Numbered from the stretch's first letter, positions 16,920 through 26,363 are shown. The stretch is DNA of 64,000 nucleotides from an uncultured Roseicyclus sp. (GCA_947494975.1 CANLXA010000001.1:124001-188000); one strand, 5' to 3'. Numbers and translations: made by a program. The notes: a model not told the origin generated them from the sequence alone.

Positions 16920-18002
16920 TCAGAACACGATCACATTGCGGCGCGCCTGGCCCGTGCGGGTATCGGCGATGGCCTCGTTGATCTGGTCGAAGGACCAGCG
17001 ATTGGAGATGAGTTCATCCAGTTTCAGGCGGCCCTGCCCGTAGAGGTCGACCATCCACGGGATGTCGCGTTTGAGGACCAGTTCGCCCAGATAGGACCCC
17101 CGAATACCCTGGCCGGTGGCGGCGAAGATCACCGGTTCATACTCGGTGGTCTGGCCATTATGGGGCATGCCGACCGCATAGGCGGTGCCGCGCGGCGCCA
17201 GAAGGCGCAGGGCGGTCTTGTAGGCGGGAATCGCGCCGACCGAGACGAAGACGTGGTCGGCCAGGCTACCGCCGAGGATCTTGTAGAGGGCCTTCCACGG
17301 CTTTTCGGTGGTTGCCGACAGGGTATCGGTGGCGCCGAATTCGAGCGCATCGGAGAGTTTCTTTTCTTCCAGATCCATCGCCACGATCCGCGCCGCGCCC
17401 GCGATCCGGGCGCCCTGGATTGCGTTGAGGCCAACGCCGCCTGCGCCGATCACGACCACCTTATCGCCCGGGCGAACCTGGGCGGTGTTGATGACGGCGC
17501 CAAGCCCGGTCGGCACGCCGCAGGCCAGTAGGCAGGCGACCTCGGCCGGGATCGCATCACCGATGGGCGCGATCTGGCTGGCATGGACCACGACCGCCTC
17601 GGCGAAGGCACCGCAATTCATCGCCTTGGTGATCTCGCCGTCGCCATTGCTGAGCACCGGTTCCTCGGGCTGGTTTCCACCGCAATACATCGGTTGCGCA
17701 GAGGCGCAGGACGGGCACGCGCCACAGGATTTCGCCAGGGTTACGATCACCCGGTCGCCCTCCGTGACGCCCGCCACGCCCGGCCCGACGACGGTGACCC
17801 TGCCCGCGGCCTCGTGGCCATACACCGCGGGCAGCGCGCCGCCCCAGGCGCCGTCCATGTAGGAAATGTCGGAATGACAGATCGCCACGGCCTCCAGCCG
17901 CACCTCAACCTCACCCTCGCCGGGATCGCGCAGGGTGATGGTCTCGACAGACAGGGGATCGCCATGCCTGTGGCAGAGCGCGGCGCGGATGGATTTGGGC
18001 AT
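16920..18002 (-). CDS. Zinc-dependent alcohol dehydrogenase (MDR superfamily)
   Basis: A 360-residue medium-chain dehydrogenase. The catalytic-zinc motif GHEAAGRV follows ICHSDISYMDG, the structural-zinc cysteines are in CGACPSCASAQPMYC, and the Rossmann loop is VVIGAGGVGLNAIQGA. NAD preference is suggested by the acidic residue after the second strand (AMDLEEKK). The start is MPKSIRA; a longer frame adds 23 unlikely residues. Located upstream of the enolase-superfamily gene on the same strand, it probably oxidises an alcohol or sugar intermediate in the same pathway. Substrate unknown. Confidence 0.88.
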   Translation of the reverse strand: MPKSIRAALCHRHGDPLSVETITLRDPGEGEVEVRLEAVAICHSDISYMDGAWGGALPAVYGHEAAGRVTVVGPGVAGVTEGDRVIVTLAKSCGACPSCASAQPMYCGGNQPEEPVLSNGDGEITKAMNCGAFAEAVVVHASQIAPIGDAIPAEVACLLACGVPTGLGAVINTAQVRPGDKVVVIGAGGVGLNAIQGARIAGAARIVAMDLEEKKLSDALEFGATDTLSATTEKPWKALYKILGGSLADHVFVSVGAIPAYKTALRLLAPRGTAYAVGMPHNGQTTEYEPVIFAATGQGIRGSYLGELVLKRDIPWMVDLYGQGRLKLDELISNRWSFDQINEAIADTRTGQARRNVIVF

Positions 18003-18145
18003 TCTCGTCTCCGATCTCGTTTGGGCCAGCTTCACCGCTTCGGCCTCCGCGCGCGGGTCCGATCCCGTCATCGGAGGGCCGGATCGCGACCTTGCCCCCG
18101 CGAGACGGGCTTGCGCAAGACCCGCGCATCGGCCCAGATGCGGAT

Positions 18146-18937
18146 ATGGATGTGATCAATGTGAATGATATCGGCCTGCATGTGCAGGTTGAGGGGCCTG
18201 ATTTTGGCCCGCCCGTCATGTTTGCCAATTCGCTCGGCACCGATTTGCGGCTGTGGGATGGCGTGGTGGCGCGGCTCCCACCGGGTCTGCGGATCATCCG
18301 CTATGACAAGCGCGGCCATGGCCTGTCGGATTGCCCCGCTCCGCCCTATTCGATGGGGGCGCTGATCACCGAGGCCGAGGGTGTAATGGACGCGCTGGCC
18401 GTGCGCGATGCGGTGTTTGTAGGGCTGTCGATCGGCGGGTTGATCGTGCAGGGGCTGGCCGCCAAACGGCTCGATCTGCTGCGCGCGGTGGTCCTGTCGA
18501 ACACCGCCGCCAAGATCGGCACCCGTGCGATGTGGGAGGAGCGGATCGCGGCGATCCGCGCGGACGGTCTGCCTGCCATGACGGATGCGATCCTGGAGCG
18601 CTGGTTTGCGCCTGCCTTCCGCAGCAGCGCCGCCGTAGCGCCATGGCGGCGCATGGTCGAGACCTGCCCCGAGGATGGGTATGTCGGCTGCTGCGCGGCG
18701 ATTGCGGGCACGGATTTCTACAATATCAGCGGCGATCTGCGCCTGCCCACGCTGGTGATCGCGGGCGACAGGGATGGGGCCACGCCGCCAGATCTGGTGC
18801 GGGAGCTGGCCGACCTGATCCCCGGCGCGCGGTTTGAGCTGATGCGCGGCACCGGGCATCTGCCTTGCGTGGAGGATCCCGGCACTTATGCGGGCCATCT
18901 TGTTGATTTCCTTGGCTCCATCGGACATCTGCCATGA
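18146..18937 (+). CDS. pcaD: 3-oxoadipate enol-lactonase
   Basis: A 263-residue alpha/beta hydrolase. It shows ANSLGTDLRLWD and RYDKRGHGLSD, the nucleophile elbow GLSIGG (Ser), a late Asp in AGDRDGATPP and the His in GTGHLPCVEDP, all characteristic of PcaD of the protocatechuate branch of the beta-ketoadipate pathway. The start ATG has a weak ribosome-binding site. Its stop overlaps the pcaB start by four bases, confirming the pathway assignment. Remaining pca genes (pcaC, pcaGH, pcaIJ) are not in the window. Confidence 0.93.
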   Translation: MDVINVNDIGLHVQVEGPDFGPPVMFANSLGTDLRLWDGVVARLPPGLRIIRYDKRGHGLSDCPAPPYSMGALITEAEGVMDALAVRDAVFVGLSIGGLIVQGLAAKRLDLLRAVVLSNTAAKIGTRAMWEERIAAIRADGLPAMTDAILERWFAPAFRSSAAVAPWRRMVETCPEDGYVGCCAAIAGTDFYNISGDLRLPTLVIAGDRDGATPPDLVRELADLIPGARFELMRGTGHLPCVEDPGTYAGHLVDFLGSIGHLP

Positions 18938-20256
18938 GTGCGAGCCCCTTCGACAGCCCGCTTTATCGCGACCTCTTCGGCGATGCGGAGGCGGCACGGC
19001 TCTTGTCGGACAGTGCGGATGTGCGGGCGATGATGCTGGTGCTCGGCACGTTGGCGAAGGTGCAGGGAGAGGCGGGCGTGATCCCGGACTTATCGGGCGC
19101 GTTCCTGCACCGCGCGGCGATGGAATTGCAGATCGATCCGGGCGGCTTGGCGGCGGCGACAGGGCAGAATGGGGTGAGCCTGCCCGGGCTGGTGACCGCG
19201 TTTCGCAAAGCGCTCGATGCGCCGGAGCATGGCCGATACCTGCATTGGGGCGCAACCTCGCAGGATGTCCAGGACACCGCATTGATGCTGCGGATGCGGC
19301 AGATGGTGGTGTTGATCGAGGGGCGGTTGAAAGCGGTTTTGGGAGCTTTGGCCGATCTGGCGGAGGCCCATGCCGAGACCCCGCAGGCCGCGCGGACCTA
19401 TGGGCAGGTGGCGGTGCCGTCGAGCTTCGGCGCGCTGGTGGCGGCCTGGGGCTGGCCGGTCCTGCATCAGGTGCAGCGGGTGGAGCGGCTGCGCGCCGAG
19501 GCGTTGGTGGTGTCGCTGGCCGGGGCCGCGGGCACGGGCAGCCAGCTTGGGCCAGACCCGTCTGGCCTGCGCGCGGCCCTGGCCGAGGCGCTTGGGTTAG
19601 GTGATCCGGGGATGAGCTGGCACGCGACGCGCGGTCCGGTCCGCGATCTGGCCGACTGGTTTGCCGGGGTCGCGGGGGCGAGTGGCAAGATGGCCGAAGA
19701 CCTGTTGCGCCTGACGCGGTCGGACGTGGGCGAAGTGCGGCTTGGTGGCACCGGCGCATCCTCAACGATGCCACAGAAACAGAACCCGGTGGGGCCATCG
19801 GTGTTGCTGGCGCTGGCGCGGTTTGCCCCGGCGCAGGTGGCCGCGATGGCGGTGCCCCATGGCGAGGCGCGCGACGGGGCCGGATGGTTCACGGAATGGC
19901 TGTGCCTGCCCCCCTTGGCCGCCGCCGCCGCGCGCGCCGCTGCGCTGGCGGGCGAGGTTGCCGAGGCTGTCGAGCCCGACAAGGCCGTCATGGCGGCCCA
20001 TCTGGACGATCCGCTTGGCCTGATCCATGCCGAGGCGCTCTCTTTTGCGCTCGCGCACGCCCTGCCCCGCCCCGACGCGCAGGCCGAGGTCAAACGGCTG
20101 GCATCGGAGGCGCGCCAGACCGGTCGGGCCCTGCCGGATCTTGTGGCGGACGCCCACCCCGGCGTGCCGCTGCCGGACCTGACGCCGCCCGCAAGCCTCG
20201 GCACGGCCCCGGCGGAGGCCCGCGCCTTTGCGACGGCAGCGCGCGCCACGATCTGA
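18934..20256 (+). CDS. pcaB: 3-carboxy-cis,cis-muconate cycloisomerase
   Basis: A 440-residue member of the fumarase/aspartase superfamily. The signature loop GASSTMPQKQNPVGP (catalytic Ser) is present, with the HWGATSQDVQDTA segment and TYGQVAVP region of class II cycloisomerases. It converts carboxymuconate to carboxymuconolactone in protocatechuate breakdown. Length is normal. Translationally coupled to pcaD through an ATGA overlap; the order pcaD-pcaB without other pca genes means the operon is split or shortened here. Confidence 0.94.
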   Translation: MSASPFDSPLYRDLFGDAEAARLLSDSADVRAMMLVLGTLAKVQGEAGVIPDLSGAFLHRAAMELQIDPGGLAAATGQNGVSLPGLVTAFRKALDAPEHGRYLHWGATSQDVQDTALMLRMRQMVVLIEGRLKAVLGALADLAEAHAETPQAARTYGQVAVPSSFGALVAAWGWPVLHQVQRVERLRAEALVVSLAGAAGTGSQLGPDPSGLRAALAEALGLGDPGMSWHATRGPVRDLADWFAGVAGASGKMAEDLLRLTRSDVGEVRLGGTGASSTMPQKQNPVGPSVLLALARFAPAQVAAMAVPHGEARDGAGWFTEWLCLPPLAAAAARAAALAGEVAEAVEPDKAVMAAHLDDPLGLIHAEALSFALAHALPRPDAQAEVKRLASEARQTGRALPDLVADAHPGVPLPDLTPPASLGTAPAEARAFATAARATI

Positions 20257-20315
20257 GCCTTGCCACCCCGCAGCTGTCAATCTAGCGTGACACGCAGCCG
20301 TCCCGCGGAAAGCTC

Positions 20316-21527
20316 ATGCGCCTCCCGACCCTGTTCATCCTGATCACCGTCACCATCGACGCCATGGGCATCGGGCTGATCCTGCCCGTGATGCCGGATC
20401 TGATCGGCGAGGTGCGGGGCGCGGACCTGTCGGATGCGGCCCTTTGGGGTGGCGTCCTGTCGGCCACTTACGCGGTGATGCAATTCCTTTGTGCGCCGAC
20501 CCTCGGCAACCTGTCCGATCGCTTCGGACGGCGGCCTATCTTGTTGATTTCCATGGCCGTTCTGGCCGCCGATTATGTGGTGATGAGCGTCGCACACACG
20601 ATCTGGATCCTGCTGATCGGGCGTATCATCGCGGGCATCGCGGCGGGCACCCATTCCACGGCGCTGGCCTTCATGGCCGATATCTCCGAGCCGTCCAAGC
20701 GCGCCCAGAATTTCGGCCTGATCTCCGCCGGGTTCGGCATGGGCTTCATCCTCGGCCCGCTTCTGGGCGGCCTTCTGGGCGATCTCGACCCGCGCGCACC
20801 CTTCATCGCTGCCGCCTGCCTTGCCGCCGCCAATTGCGTCTTCGGGTTCTTCGCCCTGCCCGAAAGCTTGCCACAGGAGCGCCGCCGCGCCTTCGACTGG
20901 CGCCGCGCCAACCCAGCCGGCGGACTGATGCAGATCAGCGCGCTTCCCGGCGTCCGCGCGTTGCTGGCGGTGATGCTGGCCTACCAGATCTCCAACTTCG
21001 TCTATCCGGCGATCTGGGCATATTATACGCAGGCCGCCTTCGGCTGGGAGCCACGGATGGTCGGCATTTCGCTGGCCGTCTATGGCGTTGCGATTGCGGT
21101 GGTGCAGGGCGGGTTGATCCGCGTGATCCTCGCGCGGTTGGGCGAGGTGCGCGCCGTCCATTGGGGCCTGATCCTGAACACGGCGTGCCTCGTGGCCTAC
21201 GGCGTGGCGGGACAGGCCTGGATGATCTGGGCCCTGATCCCGATATCCGCCATCGGCGCGGTTGTGGCGCCCGCCATGCAGGGCGTGATGAGCCGGGCCG
21301 CCGGAGCCGACCAGCAAGGCGAATTGCAGGGCGTATTGGCCTCGATCTCGTCGCTCTCGATGATCCTGAGCCCGCTGATGATGACGCAGGCGTTTTTCTG
21401 GGCCACGCGCGATGGCGGCGCCCTGTGGCTGCCCGGTGCGCCATTCCTGCTGGCGGCGATCTTGATGGGCGGGGCGCTGGCGATGTTCCTGCTCACCCGC
21501 GCGCCGGAGACCCAGCCGGCGGAGTAG
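20316..21527 (+). CDS. MFS transporter, TetA-like (DHA1 family)
   Basis: A 403-residue inner-membrane transporter with about twelve hydrophobic segments. The loop 2-3 motif GNLSDRFGRRPILL is a canonical MFS motif A, and MGIGLILPVMPDLI and GPLLGGLLGDLDPRAPF match the tetracycline-efflux (TCR/Tet) branch. Homologues in environmental alphaproteobacteria need not confer tetracycline resistance, and the substrate is unknown. It stands 59 bp after pcaB in the same direction and could be co-transcribed, though the pathway would not obviously need it. Confidence 0.9.
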   Translation: MRLPTLFILITVTIDAMGIGLILPVMPDLIGEVRGADLSDAALWGGVLSATYAVMQFLCAPTLGNLSDRFGRRPILLISMAVLAADYVVMSVAHTIWILLIGRIIAGIAAGTHSTALAFMADISEPSKRAQNFGLISAGFGMGFILGPLLGGLLGDLDPRAPFIAAACLAAANCVFGFFALPESLPQERRRAFDWRRANPAGGLMQISALPGVRALLAVMLAYQISNFVYPAIWAYYTQAAFGWEPRMVGISLAVYGVAIAVVQGGLIRVILARLGEVRAVHWGLILNTACLVAYGVAGQAWMIWALIPISAIGAVVAPAMQGVMSRAAGADQQGELQGVLASISSLSMILSPLMMTQAFFWATRDGGALWLPGAPFLLAAILMGGALAMFLLTRAPETQPAE

Positions 21528-21570
21528 CGGCTGCCATCGCGCCCCGGCATTTTGACTCAGGTACAGTGCG

Positions 21571-22548
21571 TTAGCCGGACTCGATGAGGATCTGTGCGAA
21601 CAAGGCCGGGTCCACATTGCCGCCGGACAGGGTGGCGATCACCGGGCCCGGCGCGATCTTGTCGCCATGAAACAAAGCCGCCGCCAGCGCAACCGCGCCG
21701 CCCGGCTCCACCACAAGCTTCAGGCGCGTCGCGGCATGTCGCATGGCCGCTTTGGTTTCCGCCTCCGTCACAACCAGCCCGGGCCCGCACAGCGATTGCA
21801 TCAGCGGGAAGGTAATGTCCCCCGGTGCACGCGTCAGGATCGCGTCGCACAGGCCGGTTTCGGGGCCAATGTTGGGGCTGATCGTGCCCGCAGCGAGCGA
21901 GCGGGCGACATCGTCGAACCCTTCGGGCTCCACCGGGCGCACGACCATATCGGGGGCTTTGGCCGCCAGCGCGGTGGCAATGCCGGAGGTCAGCCCGCCG
22001 CCCCCGCAGCATGTCAGCACCGTCGCCTGCGTGATCCCCGCCTCCGCCGCCTGGTCCGCAATCTCAAGCCCGCAGGTCCCCTGCCCGGCGATCACCATCG
22101 GCTCGTCATAGGGCTTCACGAGGGTCAGGCCCCGTTCATCGCGCAGGCGCTGGCCGATCTCCGCGCGATCCTCGCCCGCCGCCCGGTCATAAAGCACCAC
22201 CTCGGCCCCCATGGCGCGTGTATTGGCGATCTTCAGGGCGGGCGCGTCGGCCGGCATCAGGATCGTGGCCGACACGTCAAGGATCTGCGCCGCCCGCGCC
22301 ACGCCCTGCGCGTGGTTGCCCGACGAATAGGCGATCACACCCCGGGCGCGGATCTCCTTCGGCAGCGCCGTGAGGGCCGACCACCCGCCCCGGAACTTGA
22401 ACGAGCCGGTATGCTGCAGCACCTCGGCCTTGAGGTAGATGTGCCGCTCCGCAATCTCATCGAGAAACGGTGAGGACAGAAGCGGCGTGCGCCGCACCAC
22501 ACCCGCCGCCCGCGCGGCGGAGGCCTCGATATCGGCGATGGTGATCAT
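21571..22548 (-). CDS. PLP-dependent threonine/serine dehydratase family (fold type II)
   Basis: A 325-residue enzyme. The PLP Lys lies in GSFKFRGG, the Asn-containing loop is SSGNHAQGVA, and the phosphate-binding glycine loop is CCGGGGLTSG. It lacks the C-terminal ACT regulatory domain of biosynthetic IlvA, so it is of the catabolic or serine-racemase/hydroxyaspartate-dehydratase size. Reaction is probably deamination of a beta-hydroxy amino acid. Its start overlaps the stop of the alpha/beta hydrolase gene by four bases, forming a three-gene operon with the dehalogenase upstream. Confidence 0.88.
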   Translation of the reverse strand: MITIADIEASAARAAGVVRRTPLLSSPFLDEIAERHIYLKAEVLQHTGSFKFRGGWSALTALPKEIRARGVIAYSSGNHAQGVARAAQILDVSATILMPADAPALKIANTRAMGAEVVLYDRAAGEDRAEIGQRLRDERGLTLVKPYDEPMVIAGQGTCGLEIADQAAEAGITQATVLTCCGGGGLTSGIATALAAKAPDMVVRPVEPEGFDDVARSLAAGTISPNIGPETGLCDAILTRAPGDITFPLMQSLCGPGLVVTEAETKAAMRHAATRLKLVVEPGGAVALAAALFHGDKIAPGPVIATLSGGNVDPALFAQILIESG

Positions 22549-23378
22549 GCCGCCTGGCCCAGCACCGTATCGATGACGGCCTGAGCGCCGGGCTCATCCA
22601 GAAACGGCACATGGCCGCGATCGGCCAGTTCCACAAATGCCATATCCGGGCGGCGGCGGCGCATTTCACCCGCGGTCTCCTCCGACAGGATATTGGATTG
22701 CGCGCCCCGGATCAGGCCGAGCGGCAGGCCCTGCAACGCATCGAAAAGCGGCCACAGATCCGGCGCCTGAAAATCCGGCGCGAACGCGGGGGCGACGGCA
22801 TCGCGCAGGCGCGGATCGTAACGCAGATGCAACTGCCCGCCCTCCTCCCGCCAGATCCGGCGCGCGAAATCGGCCCAGCTCTGCGCCGGCACGTTGCGAA
22901 AGACACCCTCGTAGAGCACCGGCAGCGCCGCGGCGGCCTCCTCCAGGCTTCGGAAGGCGGGCGGTTTGCCGATATAATCCATGATGTTGGCCAGGCCCTC
23001 GGCCATCACATCCGGCCCGATATCGTTGAAGATCACACCCGACAACCGCGCGCGGCCCATGGCGGCCAGCATCAGCGCCACCAACCCCCCGCGCGATGTG
23101 CCGAGGATCACGACCCGCTCCAGCCCCAGATGATCCAACAGGGCCAGCACATCCTTGGCCTCCTGCGGCGGATTATACGTCGCCGGATCGCCATGGTCCG
23201 ACGCACCTCGCCCCCGGAAATCCATCCGGATCACCCGCGCACGACCCGCATAATGGTCCAGCACAGGCTCAAAATCCTCCATGTTCCGCGTCAGGCCCGG
23301 CAGGCACAGAAGCGGCACGCCGCTGCCCTGATCGTCATAGGCCAGTTGCAACCCGTCTTCGGCCGTCACATACGCCAT
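22545..23378 (-). CDS. Alpha/beta hydrolase
   Basis: A 277-residue hydrolase with LCLPGLTRNMEDF (oxyanion region), the nucleophile elbow GTSRGGLVAL (Ser), a late acidic residue and the terminal His in ADRGHVPFLDEP. The MDFRGRGAS segment is typical of epoxide-hydrolase/lactonase-like members, but substrate cannot be assigned. The chosen ATG overlaps the dehalogenase stop by one base (TGATG); a GTG one codon earlier is an alternative. Middle gene of a dehalogenase-hydrolase-dehydratase operon. Confidence 0.85.
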   Translation of the reverse strand: MAYVTAEDGLQLAYDDQGSGVPLLCLPGLTRNMEDFEPVLDHYAGRARVIRMDFRGRGASDHGDPATYNPPQEAKDVLALLDHLGLERVVILGTSRGGLVALMLAAMGRARLSGVIFNDIGPDVMAEGLANIMDYIGKPPAFRSLEEAAAALPVLYEGVFRNVPAQSWADFARRIWREEGGQLHLRYDPRLRDAVAPAFAPDFQAPDLWPLFDALQGLPLGLIRGAQSNILSEETAGEMRRRRPDMAFVELADRGHVPFLDEPGAQAVIDTVLGQAA

Positions 23379-24067
23379 CACGCCACCCCCACGATCTCTG
23401 GCACACCGCTCAGATCCGCGGCCACGCGCCCCGGCTGCCCGCTCAACCGGTCCATCGGCTCACCTGCGCGGTTCACCCACAGCGTGTCGAACCCGTAGGC
23501 CGCGGCAAAGGCCGCATCCCAGCCGTTGGAGGACACGAACAACACCTCATCCGGCGCACAATCGAAGCGCGCACCAACCATGTCATACACCCGCCGATCC
23601 GGCTTGAAGACGCCCACATCCTCCACGCTCAACACCGCGTCCAGCATCTCCCCGATCCCGGCGGACGAGACCGCGCCGTCCAGCATGTCGGGTGACCCGT
23701 TGGAGAGGATCCCGGTCCGCAGGCCGGCCGCCGTCAGCCGGCCCAACATCTCGGGCACTTCGGGATAGGCCGCCAGGCGCCAGTAGAGCCCCAGCAAATC
23801 CTCCCGCAGAACCGCATCCTCCAGCCCCGCGCGCGCCAGCGCCCAATCGAGCCCATCCTGCGTCACCTGCCAGAACCCCACATGGTCCCGCGCCACCGCG
23901 CGCAGCCACGAATATTGCAACTGCTTCAGGCGCCAATCATTGGCCACCTGCATCCAGACCTCGGCAAAGGCCTCGCGGCCGGGCTGCCCAGCCAGATCGC
24001 GCGCCGCTGCGGCCACGTCAAAGAGCGTACCATACGCATCAAACACACAGGTCGTGATCTTCGCCAT
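23378..24067 (-). CDS. Haloacid dehalogenase type II (HAD superfamily)
   Basis: A 229-residue protein with the nucleophile motif FDAYGTLFDV (first Asp), the second motif LSNGSPDML (Ser-Asn), Lys in VGVFKPDRRVYD and the last motif FVSSNGWDAAFAAAYGF, the SSNGWD form being specific for L-2-haloacid dehalogenases. It should hydrolyse L-2-haloalkanoates to D-2-hydroxyacids; such substrates are common in seawater. First gene of a three-gene operon on the minus strand. Confidence 0.92.
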   Translation of the reverse strand: MAKITTCVFDAYGTLFDVAAAARDLAGQPGREAFAEVWMQVANDWRLKQLQYSWLRAVARDHVGFWQVTQDGLDWALARAGLEDAVLREDLLGLYWRLAAYPEVPEMLGRLTAAGLRTGILSNGSPDMLDGAVSSAGIGEMLDAVLSVEDVGVFKPDRRVYDMVGARFDCAPDEVLFVSSNGWDAAFAAAYGFDTLWVNRAGEPMDRLSGQPGRVAADLSGVPEIVGVA

Positions 24068-24128
24068 TCGCATCTCCCACAGCGATCCGGAGCCTGTCAC
24101 GGCCCCGAACCCTTCGCAACGCCTCGCC

Positions 24129-24185
24129 TTCCAATGGTCCAAAATACCCCGGGGGAGTCCGGCACGGACGGGGGCAGCGCCCCCC
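24129..24185 (-). repeat. Dispersed REP-like intergenic element, copy 2
   Basis: On the minus strand a GGGGGC-GCT-GCCCCC hairpin is followed by a short spacer, CCCCCGGGGTATTT, three variable bases and ACCATTGGAAG. This matches copy 1 at 16865-16911 except for a longer spacer and one change in the core. It sits in the gap between fabI and the dehalogenase gene. Confidence 0.6.
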
Positions 24186-24242
24186 ACTCTCACCAAGACG
24201 CATGCAGCGCAGCTGCGCTATTTGGCCAAGGTCACAAAAGGC

Positions 24243-25031
24243 TCAGAGATTTTCCGGCTGCAACATCCCCAAGACGTGATAGCCGCCATCCACCGTCACG
24301 ATCTCGCCCGTCGTGCAAGCGCCGTAGTCGGACGCCAGATAAACCGCCGTGCCTCCGATGGCCTCCAGCGTCGCATTGGCGCGCAGCGGCGCGTTGGCCT
24401 CGGTCGTCTTGAACGTCTTGCGCGCGCCGCCGATCGCGGCCCCGGCCAGCGTCTTCATCGGGCCCGGCGAGATGGCGTTCACGCGAATGCCCTGGGGTCC
24501 CAGATCATTGGCCAGATACCGCACCGAGCTTTCCAGCGCCGCTTTCGCCACGCCCATCACGTTGTAGAACGGCGTCACGCGGTTCGATCCCTGGTAGGTC
24601 AGCGTCAGCAGCGTGCCGCCCTCGGGCATCAATTCCGCCGCGCGGCGGGCCACGTCGATGAAGGAGAAACATGAAATCGTCAGCGAATTCTGGAAATTCG
24701 CCCGCGTCGTGTTGGTGAACCGCCCGGTCAGCTCGGTCTTGTCGGAAAACGCGATGGCGTGCACCACGAAGTCTAGGCTCCCCCACATCTCTTTCAGCTT
24801 GGCAAAACAGGCATCCATCGACGCGTCATCGTTCACGTCGACATCCACCAGAAGGTCGCTGCCCAATTGCGCCGCCAGTGGTTCCACACGCTTGCCAAAG
24901 GCCTCTCCCTGATAGGAAAATGCCAGCTTGGCGCCTTCGGCGTGGAGCGCTTTCGCGATGCCCCAGGCAATCGACCGTTCATTGGCCACGCCCATCACAA
25001 GGCCGCGCTTGCCCGTCATCAAATCAGCCAT
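24243..25031 (-). CDS. fabI: Enoyl-[acyl-carrier-protein] reductase (NADH)
   Basis: A 262-residue short-chain reductase of the FabI type, reducing enoyl-ACP in fatty acid elongation. It shows KRGLVMGVANERSIAWGIAKAL (nucleotide loop of the divergent FabI form), then Y-x6-K as YNVMGVAKAALE with the upstream Tyr (LTLTYQGSNR), and ISPGPMKTLA. It begins nine bases after the fabB stop, so fabB-fabI are co-transcribed. Confidence 0.97.
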   Translation of the reverse strand: MADLMTGKRGLVMGVANERSIAWGIAKALHAEGAKLAFSYQGEAFGKRVEPLAAQLGSDLLVDVDVNDDASMDACFAKLKEMWGSLDFVVHAIAFSDKTELTGRFTNTTRANFQNSLTISCFSFIDVARRAAELMPEGGTLLTLTYQGSNRVTPFYNVMGVAKAALESSVRYLANDLGPQGIRVNAISPGPMKTLAGAAIGGARKTFKTTEANAPLRANATLEAIGGTAVYLASDYGACTTGEIVTVDGGYHVLGMLQPENL

Positions 25032-25040
25032 TCTTGAAAC

Positions 25041-26270
25041 TCACCCGTTAAACCGGCTCAGCAGCATAGAGCCATTCGTGCCGCCAAAGCCAAAGGAATT
25101 CGTCATCACCGTGTCGAGGCCCGCATCGGGCCTGAACTCGGTCGCGATCTCGGCCGGGTCAAGCTCTGGGTCGAGCGTTTCGACATTGATGGACGGTGTG
25201 ATGAAATCACCCTCCAGCATCAGGAGGCAGAAGGTGGCCTCCAACGCGCCCGCCGCGCCCTGGGCGTGGCCGGTCATGGATTTCGTGGAAGAAATCGGCG
25301 GCGTATTGCCGTGCCCGAAGACCCGGCGCACGGCCTCCACCTCGCCCACATCCCCCACCGGCGTGGAGGTCCCATGGGCATTGATGTAGCTGACCTTGCG
25401 CCCCTCGGGCAGCGTTTGAAGGGCCAGACGCATGGCGCGTTCGCCACCCTCGCCGGAGGGGGCCACCATGTCGTGGCCATCGGATGTGGCGGCAAAACCG
25501 GTCACTTCGGCGTAGATCCTGGCGCCGCGGGCTTGCGCGCGCTCCAATTCCTCCAGAACCAGGATCGCGCCGCCGCCCCCGATCACGAAGCCGTCGCGGT
25601 CCGCATCGAAGGCACGGCTCGCGCGCTCCGGCGTGTCGTTGTATTTGGAGCTCATCGCCCCCATCGCGTCGAACAGGCAGGAGAGCGTCCAGTCCAGCTC
25701 CTCAGCTCCGCCCGCGAACATCACATCTTGCTTGCCCATCATGATCTGCTCGGCCGCGTTGCCGATGCAATGCAGGCTGGTCGAGCACGCCGAGGTGATG
25801 GAGTAGTTGATGCCCTTGATCTTGTAGGCGGTGGCAAGGTTCGCGCTGATGGTGGACGACATGCATTTGGGCACCGCAAAGGGCCCGATGCGTTTGGTCG
25901 CGCCCGTCTTCAGCACGGTCTGATGGGCCGCGAACATGGCCGAGGTCGACGGCCCGCCGGACCCGGCCACAAGCCCCGTGCGCTCGTTGATGACATCGTC
26001 CTCGCCAAGCCCCGCATCGGCAATCGCCTGCCCCATCGCGATATGGGCATAGGCCGCGCCGGGCCCCATGAAACGAAGCGCGCGCTTGTCGATATGCTCG
26101 GCGGGGTCGATCTTGAGCGTGCCCGCGATCTGGCTGCGAAACCCGTGCTCGGCCATCTCCGCCGACGCCTCGATCCCCGAGCGACCGGCCTTGAGGCTTT
26201 CGGTCACTTCAGCGGCATTATTCCCGATGGGTGAGACGATCCCCAACCCGGTGACGACGACACGGCGCAT
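25041..26270 (-). CDS. fabB: Beta-ketoacyl-ACP synthase I
   Basis: A 409-residue elongating condensing enzyme. Catalytic Cys is in SACSTSLHCIG, with His residues in NAHGTSTPVGD and SMTGHAQGAAGALE. The SITSACSTS and NSFGFGGTNGS forms, and linkage with fabA/fabI, identify FabB rather than FabF; a separate fabF occurs later in the window. The ATG is preceded by an AAGGAGCG site, while the longer frame would start in the spacer. Needed for unsaturated fatty acid synthesis together with FabA. Confidence 0.95.
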   Translation of the reverse strand: MRRVVVTGLGIVSPIGNNAAEVTESLKAGRSGIEASAEMAEHGFRSQIAGTLKIDPAEHIDKRALRFMGPGAAYAHIAMGQAIADAGLGEDDVINERTGLVAGSGGPSTSAMFAAHQTVLKTGATKRIGPFAVPKCMSSTISANLATAYKIKGINYSITSACSTSLHCIGNAAEQIMMGKQDVMFAGGAEELDWTLSCLFDAMGAMSSKYNDTPERASRAFDADRDGFVIGGGGAILVLEELERAQARGARIYAEVTGFAATSDGHDMVAPSGEGGERAMRLALQTLPEGRKVSYINAHGTSTPVGDVGEVEAVRRVFGHGNTPPISSTKSMTGHAQGAAGALEATFCLLMLEGDFITPSINVETLDPELDPAEIATEFRPDAGLDTVMTNSFGFGGTNGSMLLSRFNG

Positions 26271-26363
26271 GGGCGCTCCTTCCTGTTGGCACGTCCTATC
26301 TAGGCGACGGGGAATGGACGGGGCAAGGTGCAATGGGCATGTGGGCGCCCGGTCGCCGGCCCG

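Noticed and set aside
20316-21527. Acquired tetracycline resistance gene
   Set aside because: It belongs to the TetA-like MFS branch, but there is no TetR-type regulator or mobile element, and base composition matches the neighbours.
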